A stretch of 64,000 bases of DNA. Origin: Parvibaculum lavamentivorans DS-1. Lineage in GTDB: Bacteria; Pseudomonadota; Alphaproteobacteria; Parvibaculales; Parvibaculaceae. Every line of letters starts with the position of its first letter. The stretch's first letter is position 1. The DNA lies in contig NC_009719.1 in assembly GCF_000017565.1 (NCBI RefSeq), forward strand, positions 3,579,001 through 3,643,000, read 5' to 3'. The position numbers and the translations under genes were made by a program. This document shows, piece by piece, positions 36,811 through 44,978 of this stretch. Below the pieces are notes generated by a model that made no database searches, was not told the origin of the DNA, and saw nothing but the letters and a program-made list of their open reading frames with translations.

Positions 36811-37557
36811 ATGCACAAGGAGCCACCATTATCAAAGGTGTTCTATCGTCCCATCGAAGCTGCCATACGGTGGGCTGGGTTGTTGCGGTACAAGGCGTCG
36901 ATCCTCGCCTCGATCGCATCACCGCGGTGCCTGCCGCAGACATTGGACTGCCCGCGATGGAACGAGTGTCGGCTGTACTCGGAACGCATCTACGACGGCA
37001 TCCTCAACTCGGAACTGCCCTTTGGCAAGAACGGGATCACGCTCAATGACCCAGAGTTGGTGAGTTCACCCGATCTGACCATCCGCCACGTCGATCTGAA
37101 ACGCTGGATGCGCACTCACTATCCTGAGCATCGACCCGGATTCCTGTTCAGCCGCAGCGAGCGCATGGCGCATCCCTCCATCACCCTGGAAACAGGACAG
37201 GCAATCCTGCTGGAACGGCAGGCTCTGCAGGCCGCGCTGGACCATAGCCGGCGTGAGATGCGCAAACTTCAAGCGCAACACGAAGCCTTGCTCAAGCAGT
37301 CCGCGGTGCTGTTGGCATCCAAGCAGTGCGCGATCAGTGATCGAGCGGAGACCACGTACCTGAACATCATCGGTGGCATGCTGACGCTGATGCTGGGTCA
37401 ATCCCCATCGGGTGTGCCGTACTCCAGCTTCAAGACGCAGGAGGCAATCGTCACCGCATTGCTCGCCCACTATGGCGGCACCATGGGCATCACGGAGCGA
37501 ACCTTGAACGGCAAGTTCGCCAACGCCAGGAAGAATGTGCGTAGCGCAGCCGCGTGA
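36811..37557 (+). CDS. Conserved element protein of unknown function
   Basis: A 248-residue protein I cannot assign. The N-terminal half has LPQTLDCPRWNECRLYSERIY and LKRWMRTHYPEHRPGFLFSR. A coiled-coil stretch follows (about residues 130-175, rich in Leu, Gln and Arg), then a C-terminal region ending ITERTLNGKFANARKNVRS. No membrane segment or enzyme motif is seen. AAAGGAG lies eight bases before the ATG, so translation is well supported. It is the first gene of the element, upstream of alpA. Confidence 0.7.
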   Translation: MHKEPPLSKVFYRPIEAAIRWAGLLRYKASILASIASPRCLPQTLDCPRWNECRLYSERIYDGILNSELPFGKNGITLNDPELVSSPDLTIRHVDLKRWMRTHYPEHRPGFLFSRSERMAHPSITLETGQAILLERQALQAALDHSRREMRKLQAQHEALLKQSAVLLASKQCAISDRAETTYLNIIGGMLTLMLGQSPSGVPYSSFKTQEAIVTALLAHYGGTMGITERTLNGKFANARKNVRSAAA

Positions 37558-37675
37558 ATTCTTCCATCTTGTATGTGCAGTCTCGGAGATTGCATTTGCA
37601 ATGTCTTTTTGCAGCCATGTCTATTGAATAGAGGTCACGCCAACAAACGCCACTGAGCGTTCAGGAGTGACCGCC

Positions 37676-37888
37676 ATGTCGCAAGTACCTGTACTGCCAC
37701 CGCACGAGCGCCGCATCCTGCGGCTCGATGAAGTTGAAGCGAAGTCCGGCTTCAAACGCGCCCACATCTACAACCTGATGAAGAAGCGCCAGTTTCCACA
37801 GGCGTTGCGCCTTGGCGTGCGCGCGGTGGGCTGGGATTCGGTCGAGATCGATCAGTGGATCGCCGAACGCCTTAACAACCGCACCTGA
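37676..37888 (+). CDS. AlpA-family excisionase-like regulator
   Basis: A 70-residue winged-helix DNA-binding protein: RILRLDEVEAKSGFKRAHIYNLMKKRQFPQALRLG and VGWDSVEIDQWIAER are classic for AlpA. In phage CP4-57 AlpA activates integrase and promotes excision; in ICEs of this family it precedes parA. AGGAG lies nine bases before the ATG. It probably controls excision or the replication module. Confidence 0.88.
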   Translation: MSQVPVLPPHERRILRLDEVEAKSGFKRAHIYNLMKKRQFPQALRLGVRAVGWDSVEIDQWIAERLNNRT

Positions 37889-37930
37889 CTCGCTCCCCCT
37901 CGGACTTCCCATCGCCAAACGGAGAGCGCC

Positions 37931-38806
37931 ATGCAGGTCGTATCCATCATTTCAACGAAAGGTGGCGTCGGCAAGACGACCACGGCCGCCAACCTCGGCG
38001 GGCTCGCCGCGGACGCGGGGCTGCGCGTGCTGCTGCTCGATCTCGACGTGCAGCCCACCTTGTCCTCCTACTACGATCTGGCTCACCGCGCGCCCGGCGG
38101 CATCTATGAGCTGCTGGCGTTCAACGAGCGCGGTCTCGACCAGCTCGTGTCCCGCACCATCATCGCGGGCCTGGACCTGGTGCTCTCGAACGACCACCGG
38201 GGTGAACTGAACACCTTGCTGCTGCACGCGCCAGACGGGCGCCTGCGGTTGCGCCACCTGCTGCCGGCGCTGGCGCCGCTCTATGACCTGGTGCTAATCG
38301 ACACCCAAGGCGCGCGCTCGGTGCTGTTGGAGATGGCGGTGCTCGCCTCCGGCCTGGCGCTGTCACCCGTGACCCCGGAAATCCTTGCGGCCCGCGAACT
38401 GCGGCGCGGCACCATGCAGTTGCTGGAGGACATCGCGCCGTATCGGCACCTTGGCATCGAACCGCCACCGCTGCACCTACTCATCAATCGTGTCCACCCC
38501 GTGTCCGCCAACGCACGCATGATCCAGCAGGCGCTGCACGACCTATTTCAGGATCACACGGGCATCCGCGTGCTGGGCACCGACGTGCCGGCCATCGAAG
38601 CCTATCCGCGCGCTGCAACCCGCGGCATGCCGGTGCATCGCGTCGAGTATCGACAGCCACCAGGCAGAGTTGCGCCCGCTGCGCTCGACACCATGCGCAC
38701 GCTCGCCGGCGAACTGTTCCCGCAGTGGCAAGACAGATTCGCCCGCGTGTCCGGCCGTCCTCCACGTTCTATTGAAACCGGGAGGTCCCGTGGCGAGCGC
38801 ACATGA
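37931..38806 (+). CDS. parA: ParA-family partitioning ATPase
   Basis: A 291-residue ATPase with the deviant Walker A motif ISTKGGVGKTTTAANL, DLDVQPTLS (A') and LVLIDTQGA (Walker B). It belongs to the Soj/ParA type without an N-terminal helix-turn-helix. In ICEs of this family it keeps the excised element from being lost. It is followed by a small HicA-like gene and parB with almost no gaps, so the three form one operon. Confidence 0.92.
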   Translation: MQVVSIISTKGGVGKTTTAANLGGLAADAGLRVLLLDLDVQPTLSSYYDLAHRAPGGIYELLAFNERGLDQLVSRTIIAGLDLVLSNDHRGELNTLLLHAPDGRLRLRHLLPALAPLYDLVLIDTQGARSVLLEMAVLASGLALSPVTPEILAARELRRGTMQLLEDIAPYRHLGIEPPPLHLLINRVHPVSANARMIQQALHDLFQDHTGIRVLGTDVPAIEAYPRAATRGMPVHRVEYRQPPGRVAPAALDTMRTLAGELFPQWQDRFARVSGRPPRSIETGRSRGERT

Positions 38807-39050
38807 ACTGTCCCGTGGCCACAAGCGACTGCGCGCCCTGATCGAGTTTGCGGTGAGCGAAGGCTGGCACGTCAAACGTACTCGGGGTGGACACCTCAAA
38901 TTCACCAAGACCGGCTGCGCCGCCATCTACACCAGCTCGACAGCGAGCGATTACCGGGCAGACCTCAATGCCCGTGCGCAGATCCGCCGAGCCGAGCGCG
39001 AGGCCCGCATGGCCCGGCCCGCCAACGCCGAGGGATGCGGCCATGGCTGA
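38790..39050 (+). CDS. HicA-like small RNA-binding-fold protein
   Basis: An 86-residue protein with the HicA/YcfA pattern: LIEFAVSEGWHVKRTRGGHLKFTKTG, where the GGHLKF motif carries the catalytic-type histidine. It starts at GTG behind GGGAGGT, inside the end of parA, and overlaps the parB start. No HicB antitoxin gene is adjacent, so a free-standing toxin is unlikely; a role tied to ParA/ParB is inferred. The basic C-terminus (ARAQIRRAEREARMAR) is an extra. Confidence 0.7.
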   Translation: MASAHELSRGHKRLRALIEFAVSEGWHVKRTRGGHLKFTKTGCAAIYTSSTASDYRADLNARAQIRRAEREARMARPANAEGCGHG

Positions 39051-40707
39051 GATGACCTCCCAGGACATGGCCGGCAAGCTGCTTGCCGCCGGGTTCGAGC
39101 GCAGTGGGCCATCGGCCACGGCTTTGAGTGACCCCATCGCCGACACGCCGATGGTCGTGACGCTGGACCAGTTGCGGCCCTACGACCACGATCCCCGCAA
39201 AAAGCGCAACTCGGCCTACGATGAAATCAAGGCCTCCATCCGCGAGCGCGGCCTGGATGCGGCGCCAGCCATCACACGCCGTCCTGGCGAGGCGCACTAC
39301 ATCATCCGCAACGGCGGCAACACCAGGCTGGCGATCCTGCGCGAACTCTGGACAGAAACGAAGGACGAGCGCTTCTTCCGCATATCGTGCCTGTTCCGGC
39401 CGTGGCCTGCGCGCGGGGAGATCGTCGCGCTGACCGGGCACCTCGCCGAGAACGAACTGCGTGGCGGCTTGACGTTCATCGAGCGCGCCCTCGGCGTCGA
39501 GAAGGCGCGCGAGTTCTATGAAGCGGAAAGCAGCACGACCTTGAGCCAGTCCGAGCTGGCCCGTCGCTTGGGCGCCGACGGCTTCCCCGTGCAGCAGTCA
39601 CACATCAGCCGCATGGCCGATGCGGTGCGCTACCTGCTGCCTGCGATCCCGACCGTGCTGTATGGTGGCCTCGGTCGCCACCAGGTCGAGCGGCTGTCGG
39701 TCATGCGCAAGGCCAGTGAGCGCACGTGGGAGCACTATGCCAAGGGCCGCTCCCTGCCGCTCGACTTCGACAGTTTCTTCCAAGAAGTGCTGTCGCAGTT
39801 CGATACCCAGGCCGACGAGTTCTCGCCGCAGCGTGTGCAGGACGAGTTGATCGGTCAGATGTCCGAGCTGCTGGGCATCGACTACGACGTGCTTGCCCTG
39901 GACCTGACCGAATCCGAGAGCCGCCACCGCGCCCTGGTCAGCGACCCAACCCCGCCATCGGCGCCGCCGGCATTGCCTGAGCCTGGGGCCATCGCACGGC
40001 CGCCGATTGAACCGGCACCGTCCCCCGCCACAGCAGCACATTCTGCAGGCCACTCTGCCGCCGCGCCGACAAGGCCCCAGGACGATGCGGCCCCGCGTGA
40101 GGCATCCGCAGCCACCCCTGCGGCAGCGGCTGGCGATCTACTTGACGAGCACATCGTCTCTCCGGCACCCACGACGCAGCGGCTCCAGTCCATCCAGCGC
40201 ATGGTCGCCGACCAGTTGGGCGATGCGCTTCCGCCCGACTTCTCGGCCAACGTGCTGCAGTCGATTCCCGTGCAGGCCGGTGGCCTCTATCCCATCTCGG
40301 ACATCTGGCATATCGACCCAGGTCTCGACGCACCCGGCCGCCTGCGCGTCCACATCGCGCAGTTCGCGCGCGAGATCGCGGGCGAGGTCGACCTGGACGC
40401 GTGTGTCGAGGATCGTTCAGATGGCATCGGGTTCGCGTGTCGTGCCCCGACCCAGGTTTCGTCGCCGCTCGCACGTGCCGTGCTCGCGCTGCTGGTTTCC
40501 CTGGCCGGTCAGCAGTCGGCCGACGTGGGCTTGGACGGCGGGCACTTCGTCACCGACCTGCCAGCGCTGTTGCACGGCCAAGGCCAACGTCATGCCGACG
40601 GGGCCCGGCGATTGAGCGACACCGCGCTGGTCAAGCTGTTTCGTCTGCTGCGGCTGGCCCGGCGCCTGCTGGATCTGGAAGCCGGCGCTCTCGGTCCTGG
40701 GACCTGA
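39043..40707 (+). CDS. parB: ParB-family protein of the PFGI-1 ICE type
   Basis: A 554-residue protein of the ICE-specific ParB group, much longer than chromosomal ParB (about 290). Residues about 30-130 form the ParB/sulfiredoxin-like NTP-binding domain (VTLDQLRPYDHDPRKKRN; RNGGNTRLAILREL; HLAENELRGGLTFIERA). A helix-turn-helix follows (LSQSELARRLGADGFPVQQSHISRM). Residues 310-390 are a Pro/Ala-rich linker, then a separate C-terminal domain. The ATG overlaps the HicA-like gene by eight bases. Confidence 0.88.
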   Translation: MAEMTSQDMAGKLLAAGFERSGPSATALSDPIADTPMVVTLDQLRPYDHDPRKKRNSAYDEIKASIRERGLDAAPAITRRPGEAHYIIRNGGNTRLAILRELWTETKDERFFRISCLFRPWPARGEIVALTGHLAENELRGGLTFIERALGVEKAREFYEAESSTTLSQSELARRLGADGFPVQQSHISRMADAVRYLLPAIPTVLYGGLGRHQVERLSVMRKASERTWEHYAKGRSLPLDFDSFFQEVLSQFDTQADEFSPQRVQDELIGQMSELLGIDYDVLALDLTESESRHRALVSDPTPPSAPPALPEPGAIARPPIEPAPSPATAAHSAGHSAAAPTRPQDDAAPREASAATPAAAAGDLLDEHIVSPAPTTQRLQSIQRMVADQLGDALPPDFSANVLQSIPVQAGGLYPISDIWHIDPGLDAPGRLRVHIAQFAREIAGEVDLDACVEDRSDGIGFACRAPTQVSSPLARAVLALLVSLAGQQSADVGLDGGHFVTDLPALLHGQGQRHADGARRLSDTALVKLFRLLRLARRLLDLEAGALGPGT

Positions 40708-40722
40708 GCGAGGGAGGCCCGC

Positions 40723-41283
40723 ATGTCCGCACCTAACCCACTCAACCAGGCCGTCATCGCGCAGGCGCTCTACGATCTGCGCAACGGGCAACTGCGCCGC
40801 TGCAAGGCGATGGGATTCGGTGAGGAAGAATTGGATGCGCTCAAGCATCCGGCGCTGATCAGCGTACTGGCCAATGCCAGCGTCTCGTGGTGCTCTGTCT
40901 CGGTGAACCGGGAAGTGCTCCGGCGATTGCTCAAACAGGCGCAGGACGTGGAGAAGGAGATCGCCACCGTCGATCGCATGTTGCGCCTGGGGGCCAGTAC
41001 GGAAATGGCGAGCCGTTTTTATGGGCTGACGCACCAGGAAGTCGCGCTACGGCGTGAAGTTCTCGGCCTGCCCAAACGCAAGGGGCGCCATCCGGTTCTG
41101 GACGAGGAGCAGGACACCGAGCTGTGGCGACGCTGGAAGGCCGTGACCAGCAGCAGGAATGTCGAGCTGGAGGATGAGACCTCGGTTCTTGATGCGGCAA
41201 TGGACCTCGCCGAAGGCATGGAACTGCCGCTGTCGGTGGTCTGGGCTGCGATCAAGAACTGGATCGATCAGGGATTGGGTTGA
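40723..41283 (+). CDS. DUF2857 family element protein
   Basis: A 186-residue conserved protein of this ICE family with unknown biochemical role. It opens with LNQAVIAQALYDLRNGQLRRCKAMGF and contains a probable DNA-binding helix-turn-helix around residues 88-110 (GASTEMASRFYGLTHQEVALRREV). The position between parB and the replication protein suggests a regulatory or replication-accessory function. It ends three bases before the next start. Confidence 0.82.
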   Translation: MSAPNPLNQAVIAQALYDLRNGQLRRCKAMGFGEEELDALKHPALISVLANASVSWCSVSVNREVLRRLLKQAQDVEKEIATVDRMLRLGASTEMASRFYGLTHQEVALRREVLGLPKRKGRHPVLDEEQDTELWRRWKAVTSSRNVELEDETSVLDAAMDLAEGMELPLSVVWAAIKNWIDQGLG

Positions 41284-41286
41284 GTC

Positions 41287-42537
41287 ATGGCCGTGGACGA
41301 CGCTGCACCACGAGCACCACGCCAAGGCCCGGTCGCCCTCGCTGATCTGTTCGACAGCGCGCTGAAAGACCTTGCACCGAAACCTCGCCCGCCCGCGTCC
41401 GCGCCAGCTCCCGCATCCGCAACATCTCCTGTCTCCGCAACCGGCGACGGTTTTCTGTTCAGCGGCAATCGGCACGAGAGCGTGCCGCGACGGCTGTTCC
41501 TGGACCGACGCCTGACGCCGCTGGAACGCAATGCCTGGCAAGTCTTTCGGATGATGCTCAACGAGGATGGGGTCACGGCGTTTCCGACGTATGAGCAACT
41601 TCGCCCGTGGCTCGCGTCAATGCCCTGCGCCGGACAGGCCTCTCACGAGACCGTGGCACGGGCGCTGACGCTGTTGCGCCTGACTCGCTGGTTGAGTCTC
41701 GTGCGCCGCAGGCGTGACCCCAAGACCGGGCGCATCCTCGGCAACCTCTACGTCCTGCACGATGAGCCCCTGACGCCTTTCGAGGCGATGCAGCTCGACC
41801 CGGACTACTTGGAGCTCGTCAGCCAAGCCCTGGGCCATTCGGCCAAGGCCGTCCAGGTCGTGGGCTTGCACACCCTCAAGGAAATCGCCGAAGACCCGTT
41901 GTTGTCTGGCCGCACGTTGCCCTCGCGGCTGCAGGTCCTTGCCGAACGCCTCGCGAGCCAGGGCATTGGGTCGCAGGAGAGTTATCCACAGAAGGATAGG
42001 GTTCACGATTCCGAAGAAGGGGCGCCGAGCCTTCTTCGGAATTCTGATGACCCCTCTTCGGATTCCGAAGCAGGGCCGAAACCCGCGTCAGACGGCGCTC
42101 TTCGGAATCCGAAGCAGGACCGTACTGTACGTAGTAGTCGTATGAATGAAGTACGTACTACCGCGCGTGAGCGTGGGCAGGCGCGTGCGATGCCAGGAGT
42201 TCGCCTGCCTGATCGCTTTCTCGGCTTGAAGGAAGAGCAGCAGGCCGCCGCCATCGTGGCATTGCAGCAGGTCGATGCTCCGCTACGCCAGGCCGTGCTG
42301 GACGAATGGGCGGATCGCTGTCGCGGCAGCACCATCCGCAACCCGGCAGGCTACCTGTTCGGCATCATCCAGCGCGCCATCCGTGGCGAGTTCAACGCCT
42401 GGGCCAAGCAAGCCGGGTCAGCACCGCCACCTGCCCCTGCACGAGATGCACCGCCTGAACCACCGCGCAATGTGGTTCCACCCGAGGTGGCCCGGCAGCA
42501 CATTGACCGGCTGCGCGACCTTCTGCGCAGTAGCTGA
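41287..42537 (+). CDS. STY4528-family replication protein
   Basis: A 416-residue protein named after the Salmonella SPI-7 gene. Residues about 65-220 carry the conserved part, with RRLFLDRRLTPLERNAWQVFRMML and a winged-helix-like SHETVARALTLLRLTRWLSL, probably the DNA-binding domain. Residues 232-292 are a hydrophilic linker. The C-terminal part (FLGLKEEQQAAAIVALQQV; RNPAGYLFGIIQRAI) is conserved again. The linker codons overlap a DnaA box and a cluster of inverted repeats, as in phage lambda O and some plasmid Rep genes. It is therefore the best candidate initiator for element replication. Confidence 0.8.
   Translation: MAVDDAAPRAPRQGPVALADLFDSALKDLAPKPRPPASAPAPASATSPVSATGDGFLFSGNRHESVPRRLFLDRRLTPLERNAWQVFRMMLNEDGVTAFPTYEQLRPWLASMPCAGQASHETVARALTLLRLTRWLSLVRRRRDPKTGRILGNLYVLHDEPLTPFEAMQLDPDYLELVSQALGHSAKAVQVVGLHTLKEIAEDPLLSGRTLPSRLQVLAERLASQGIGSQESYPQKDRVHDSEEGAPSLLRNSDDPSSDSEAGPKPASDGALRNPKQDRTVRSSRMNEVRTTARERGQARAMPGVRLPDRFLGLKEEQQAAAIVALQQVDAPLRQAVLDEWADRCRGSTIRNPAGYLFGIIQRAIRGEFNAWAKQAGSAPPPAPARDAPPEPPRNVVPPEVARQHIDRLRDLLRSS
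41982..42160. other. Candidate replication origin inside the replication gene
   Basis: A perfect DnaA box TTATCCACA (41982-41990) is followed by half-sites TCCGAAG/CTTCGGA at 42010-42016 and 42034-42040, then two 15-base palindromes CTTCGGATTCCGAAG (42056-42070) and CTTCGGAATCCGAAG (42100-42114) repeating every 44 bases, both followed by CAGG. GTAC-rich, less GC-rich sequence with the palindrome AGTACGTACT (42150-42159) comes next. The layout of DnaA box, iterons and unwinding-prone tract is that of an origin. Confidence 0.6.
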
Positions 42538-42588
42538 GCGCGACGAGCGACAAGGGCGTGAAGCAGACGTCGATGGCCGTCAGTAGAG

Positions 42589-42605
42589 CTATCCCCAGGG
42601 GATAG
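42589..42605. repeat. Palindrome TATCCCCAGGGGATA, copy 1
   Basis: CTATCCCC-A-GGGGATAG, an 8-1-8 perfect palindrome 52 bases after the replication gene stop. Odd-centred dyads of this kind are usual for dimeric regulators. Confidence 0.75.
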
Positions 42606-42728
42606 ATGTACTACAAGCTGTAACGCCGACAGGCACGGCATGGCACTTCGGTCCAGGGGGGCCGTAATGGCGTCGGTTGCATGAGCGCACGCACCATTTG
42701 CGCGAGCAGCGCTCCATGGCTTTCGATG

Positions 42729-42751
42729 GAGCTATCCCCTGGGGATAGCTC
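42729..42751. repeat. Palindrome TATCCCCTGGGGATA, copy 2
   Basis: An 11-1-11 perfect palindrome with core TATCCCC-T-GGGGATA and outer GAGC/GCTC, 118 bases before the TIGR03761 start. It is the best-formed of the three copies. Confidence 0.8.
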
Positions 42752-42868
42752 GTGTCACAGGCCACCGCTGCCACGACAACCGGGTCCCGGTTCATTTCGG
42801 TTTGTTGACTGACTGCCTTCCGTTGCGTGCCGATCCTGACCGCTCCTTTTCCCAAGCGAGCGGACGCC

Positions 42869-43657
42869 ATGGCAACCAACGAACCTCTGCAACTCAATCT
42901 CGGCTCTTTGCGCAGCGCGATGTCGCTGACGCTTCACACCCACCACGCCTCGCGCATCTGGCATGGCCGCGCCGCCGCCGAGGGGCGACCCGGCATCGTC
43001 GGCCTGAACGGCTACATCGCCGTGATGAACAAGATGAAGCGCGGCTCGGAGCAGGACGACCCGTACAGCGACTGGTGGATGTTGCGCATCGAGGAAAAGC
43101 TCGACCAGACCAGGACCACGTTGCAATCGCTGCGCGAGCAGGTTGACCAGGCACTGGCCGGCGTGCCTGCGGCGTTGAGCCTGGGTGAGAACCTCAACGT
43201 GCAGCCGGTGAAGCTCCCCTTGTTCGTGAACGCGCAGCTCGGCTTTGCCGCCGTCTATCTGCTGGCCGACTACGACGACATCGCCCGCAAGCTGATCCTC
43301 GCCCACCACACCGCGCTGATCGATCGCTCGACGTTGGAGCGCTGGCTCAACGAAGGTGCCCACGCGCTGCGCAGCCTGTTCAGCCTGGCCCAGCAATACC
43401 GCTACTCGGGCTGCACCCGCGACGACTTCGCGGCCAAGAACGCCGCAGCTCGGGCAGCATTGGAGAAGTTCGGCGAACTGCCGCAGGACGTGCTCGAAGG
43501 CATGCGCCGCTCGAAGTTTGCGCCGCCCGTCGTGCGCCGTGGTCTGCAACAGCGTGGTGATAGCGCTGCCGCAGCCGCATCTCCCACCGACGAAGGCGCT
43601 GCCGCCGATTCGGCCGAGGCCAAGTCCACAGCCGCCGGCGAGGACGAACCGGCATGA
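42869..43657 (+). CDS. TIGR03761-family integrating conjugative element protein
   Basis: A 262-residue conserved protein of the PFGI-1 ICE group (PFL_4669-like) with unknown role. Recognisable parts are QLNLGSLRSAMSLTLHTHHASRIWHGR, GIVGLNGYIAVMNKMKRGSEQDDPYSDWWM and LPLFVNAQLGFAAVYLLADYD. The last 45 residues are Ala/Glu-rich and unconserved. The ATG (GCCATGGC) was chosen over an upstream frame start because conservation begins here. It overlaps the next gene by four bases. Confidence 0.85.
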   Translation: MATNEPLQLNLGSLRSAMSLTLHTHHASRIWHGRAAAEGRPGIVGLNGYIAVMNKMKRGSEQDDPYSDWWMLRIEEKLDQTRTTLQSLREQVDQALAGVPAALSLGENLNVQPVKLPLFVNAQLGFAAVYLLADYDDIARKLILAHHTALIDRSTLERWLNEGAHALRSLFSLAQQYRYSGCTRDDFAAKNAAARAALEKFGELPQDVLEGMRRSKFAPPVVRRGLQQRGDSAAAAASPTDEGAAADSAEAKSTAAGEDEPA

Positions 43658-44181
43658 GCGACCCGAACCGCGAACCGCGCTACTTCCGTCGTCTGGAACA
43701 GCCAGCCTTCATGCGGCTGGAACACGCGGCCTCTCTAAAAGGCCTTTTAAAGCCTTTTAAAGGTAAAGGGGACTTCGAGGCCTGGGCCAGCCAGTGCTTC
43801 GCCATGCGCGACGAGTTGATTGCCCTGGCGCAGCGACAGGTGCTGCCACAGGCGTGCGGGCATCCCTTCCACCTGCTTCCCGTCGAGCTGGCCCAGCAGA
43901 CCACTGGCGCAGGCACGACCTTTCTTCGCTGGCGCAAGCACGATCGATCGGCCATGGGCGTGGCGTTGTGGCAGGAGCTGATGGCGAGCCCCAGCACGCC
44001 GGTCAACCTGCTGCACGACCTGCACGAGATCGAACTGCAGCGCGTCATGCTGAACATGCAGATCAGCCTGCTGCACACCCTGGGCAGGCAAGCACAGGAA
44101 TGCGCCAGCAAGGCCGCGCAGGCGGACAACACCTACCTGCGCCGGCTCGCGTCCGTTCCTGCCGCAGTGCGCGATCGGTGA
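43654..44181 (+). CDS. DUF3158 family element protein
   Basis: A 175-residue protein conserved in this ICE module between the TIGR03761 gene and ssb. Features are YFRRLEQPAFMRLEHAASLKG, then a run encoding KGLLKPFKGKG in which the DNA itself repeats AAAGCCTTTTAAAG, and HPFHLLPVELAQQTTGAGTTFLRWRK. Its function is unknown; proximity to ssb and topB suggests DNA processing. The ATG overlaps the upstream stop. Confidence 0.8.
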   Translation: MSDPNREPRYFRRLEQPAFMRLEHAASLKGLLKPFKGKGDFEAWASQCFAMRDELIALAQRQVLPQACGHPFHLLPVELAQQTTGAGTTFLRWRKHDRSAMGVALWQELMASPSTPVNLLHDLHEIELQRVMLNMQISLLHTLGRQAQECASKAAQADNTYLRRLASVPAAVRDR

Positions 44182-44254
44182 TTGCGCCTGCCATCCGAGC
44201 ACGCGCCCGAGCCCAACGAGGCACGGGTATTTCAACCACCACGGAGATTCCAAC

Positions 44255-44695
44255 ATGAGCACACAATTCATCGGCGAGGGCAACATCGGATCGCCTCCCG
44301 AGTACCGCGAATTCCCCAATGGCAACGACGATCCTCGCCGGTTGCTCCGGCTGAACGTGTACTTCGACAACCCCGTCCCCACCAAGGGCGGCGAGTTCGA
44401 GGACCGCGGCGGCTTCTGGGCGCCGGTGGAACTCTGGCACCACGACGCCGACCGCTGGCAGCAGCTCTACCAGAAGGGCATGCGGGTGCTGGTCGTCGGC
44501 CGCATGGAGCGCGACCCCTGGACGGACAACGAAGATCAGCCGCGTGAGACTTGGCAGGTCAACGCGCGCAGTGTCGGCATCCTGCCGTACCGCATCGAGT
44601 CTGTGGCCCTCAGCCCGAAGCCACAGGAGGCAGAGCCGAAGCCCCAGGCCACCCAGGAATCGACGGCGCCGAAAGAGACCAAGCGCAGGAAGTGA
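44255..44695 (+). CDS. ssb: Single-stranded DNA-binding protein of the ICE type
   Basis: A 146-residue OB-fold protein: STQFIGEGNIGSPPEYREF, RRLLRLNVYFDNPVP and WQQLYQKGMRVLVVGRMERDPW. It protects single strands during element replication or transfer. The C-terminal 40 residues are charged (PKPQEAEPKPQATQES...) but lack the acidic DDDIPF tip used by chromosomal SSB to recruit partners. A strong hairpin follows the stop at once. Confidence 0.85.
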   Translation: MSTQFIGEGNIGSPPEYREFPNGNDDPRRLLRLNVYFDNPVPTKGGEFEDRGGFWAPVELWHHDADRWQQLYQKGMRVLVVGRMERDPWTDNEDQPRETWQVNARSVGILPYRIESVALSPKPQEAEPKPQATQESTAPKETKRRK

Positions 44696-44700
44696 TCGGG

Positions 44701-44740
44701 CATGGAGGGCGGCTGCCGCAGTGCTTCGCCGCCCTCCATG
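44701..44740 (+). terminator. Hairpin after ssb, without T-run
   Basis: A perfect 13-base-pair stem CATGGAGGGCGGC / GCCGCCCTCCATG with a 14-base loop, five bases after the ssb stop. The lack of a T-tract argues for an mRNA 3'-end stabiliser or weak terminator. Confidence 0.55.
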
Positions 44741-44750
44741 CGCTGCGAAT

Positions 44751-44765
44751 TATCCCCAGGGGATA
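44751..44765. repeat. Palindrome TATCCCCAGGGGATA, copy 3
   Basis: A 7-1-7 palindrome with the same core as the two copies at 42.6-42.75 kb, in the 283-base gap between ssb and topB, ten bases after the ssb hairpin. Confidence 0.75.
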
Positions 44766-44978
44766 GCTCCACCAACGTCCACCGAGTTCCACGCGCGCTC
44801 CCGGAAATCGCGGCTCTCGGCCCGCACACTTCCGGCCACGCACCTTCCCCGCACTCGCCATTTCATCGGCGTGAAAGCGGTCGCTGCCGCATGCGGCTTG
44901 TTTGCTGCTGCCAGGGGCTGCGCTCGGCATCCTCGATCCCAGCAACTCCATGAACAACAGGAATCGGGATGGACGGAT

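Larger units (their letters stand above)
42538..42868. other. Intergenic region with two regulatory palindromes
   Basis: No gene is seen. It holds two copies of the TATCCCCWGGGGATA palindrome and the hairpin GCTCCAT/ATGGAGC at 42711-42732, which overlaps the second copy. It probably contains the promoter for the TIGR03761-DUF3158-ssb group. Confidence 0.6.
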
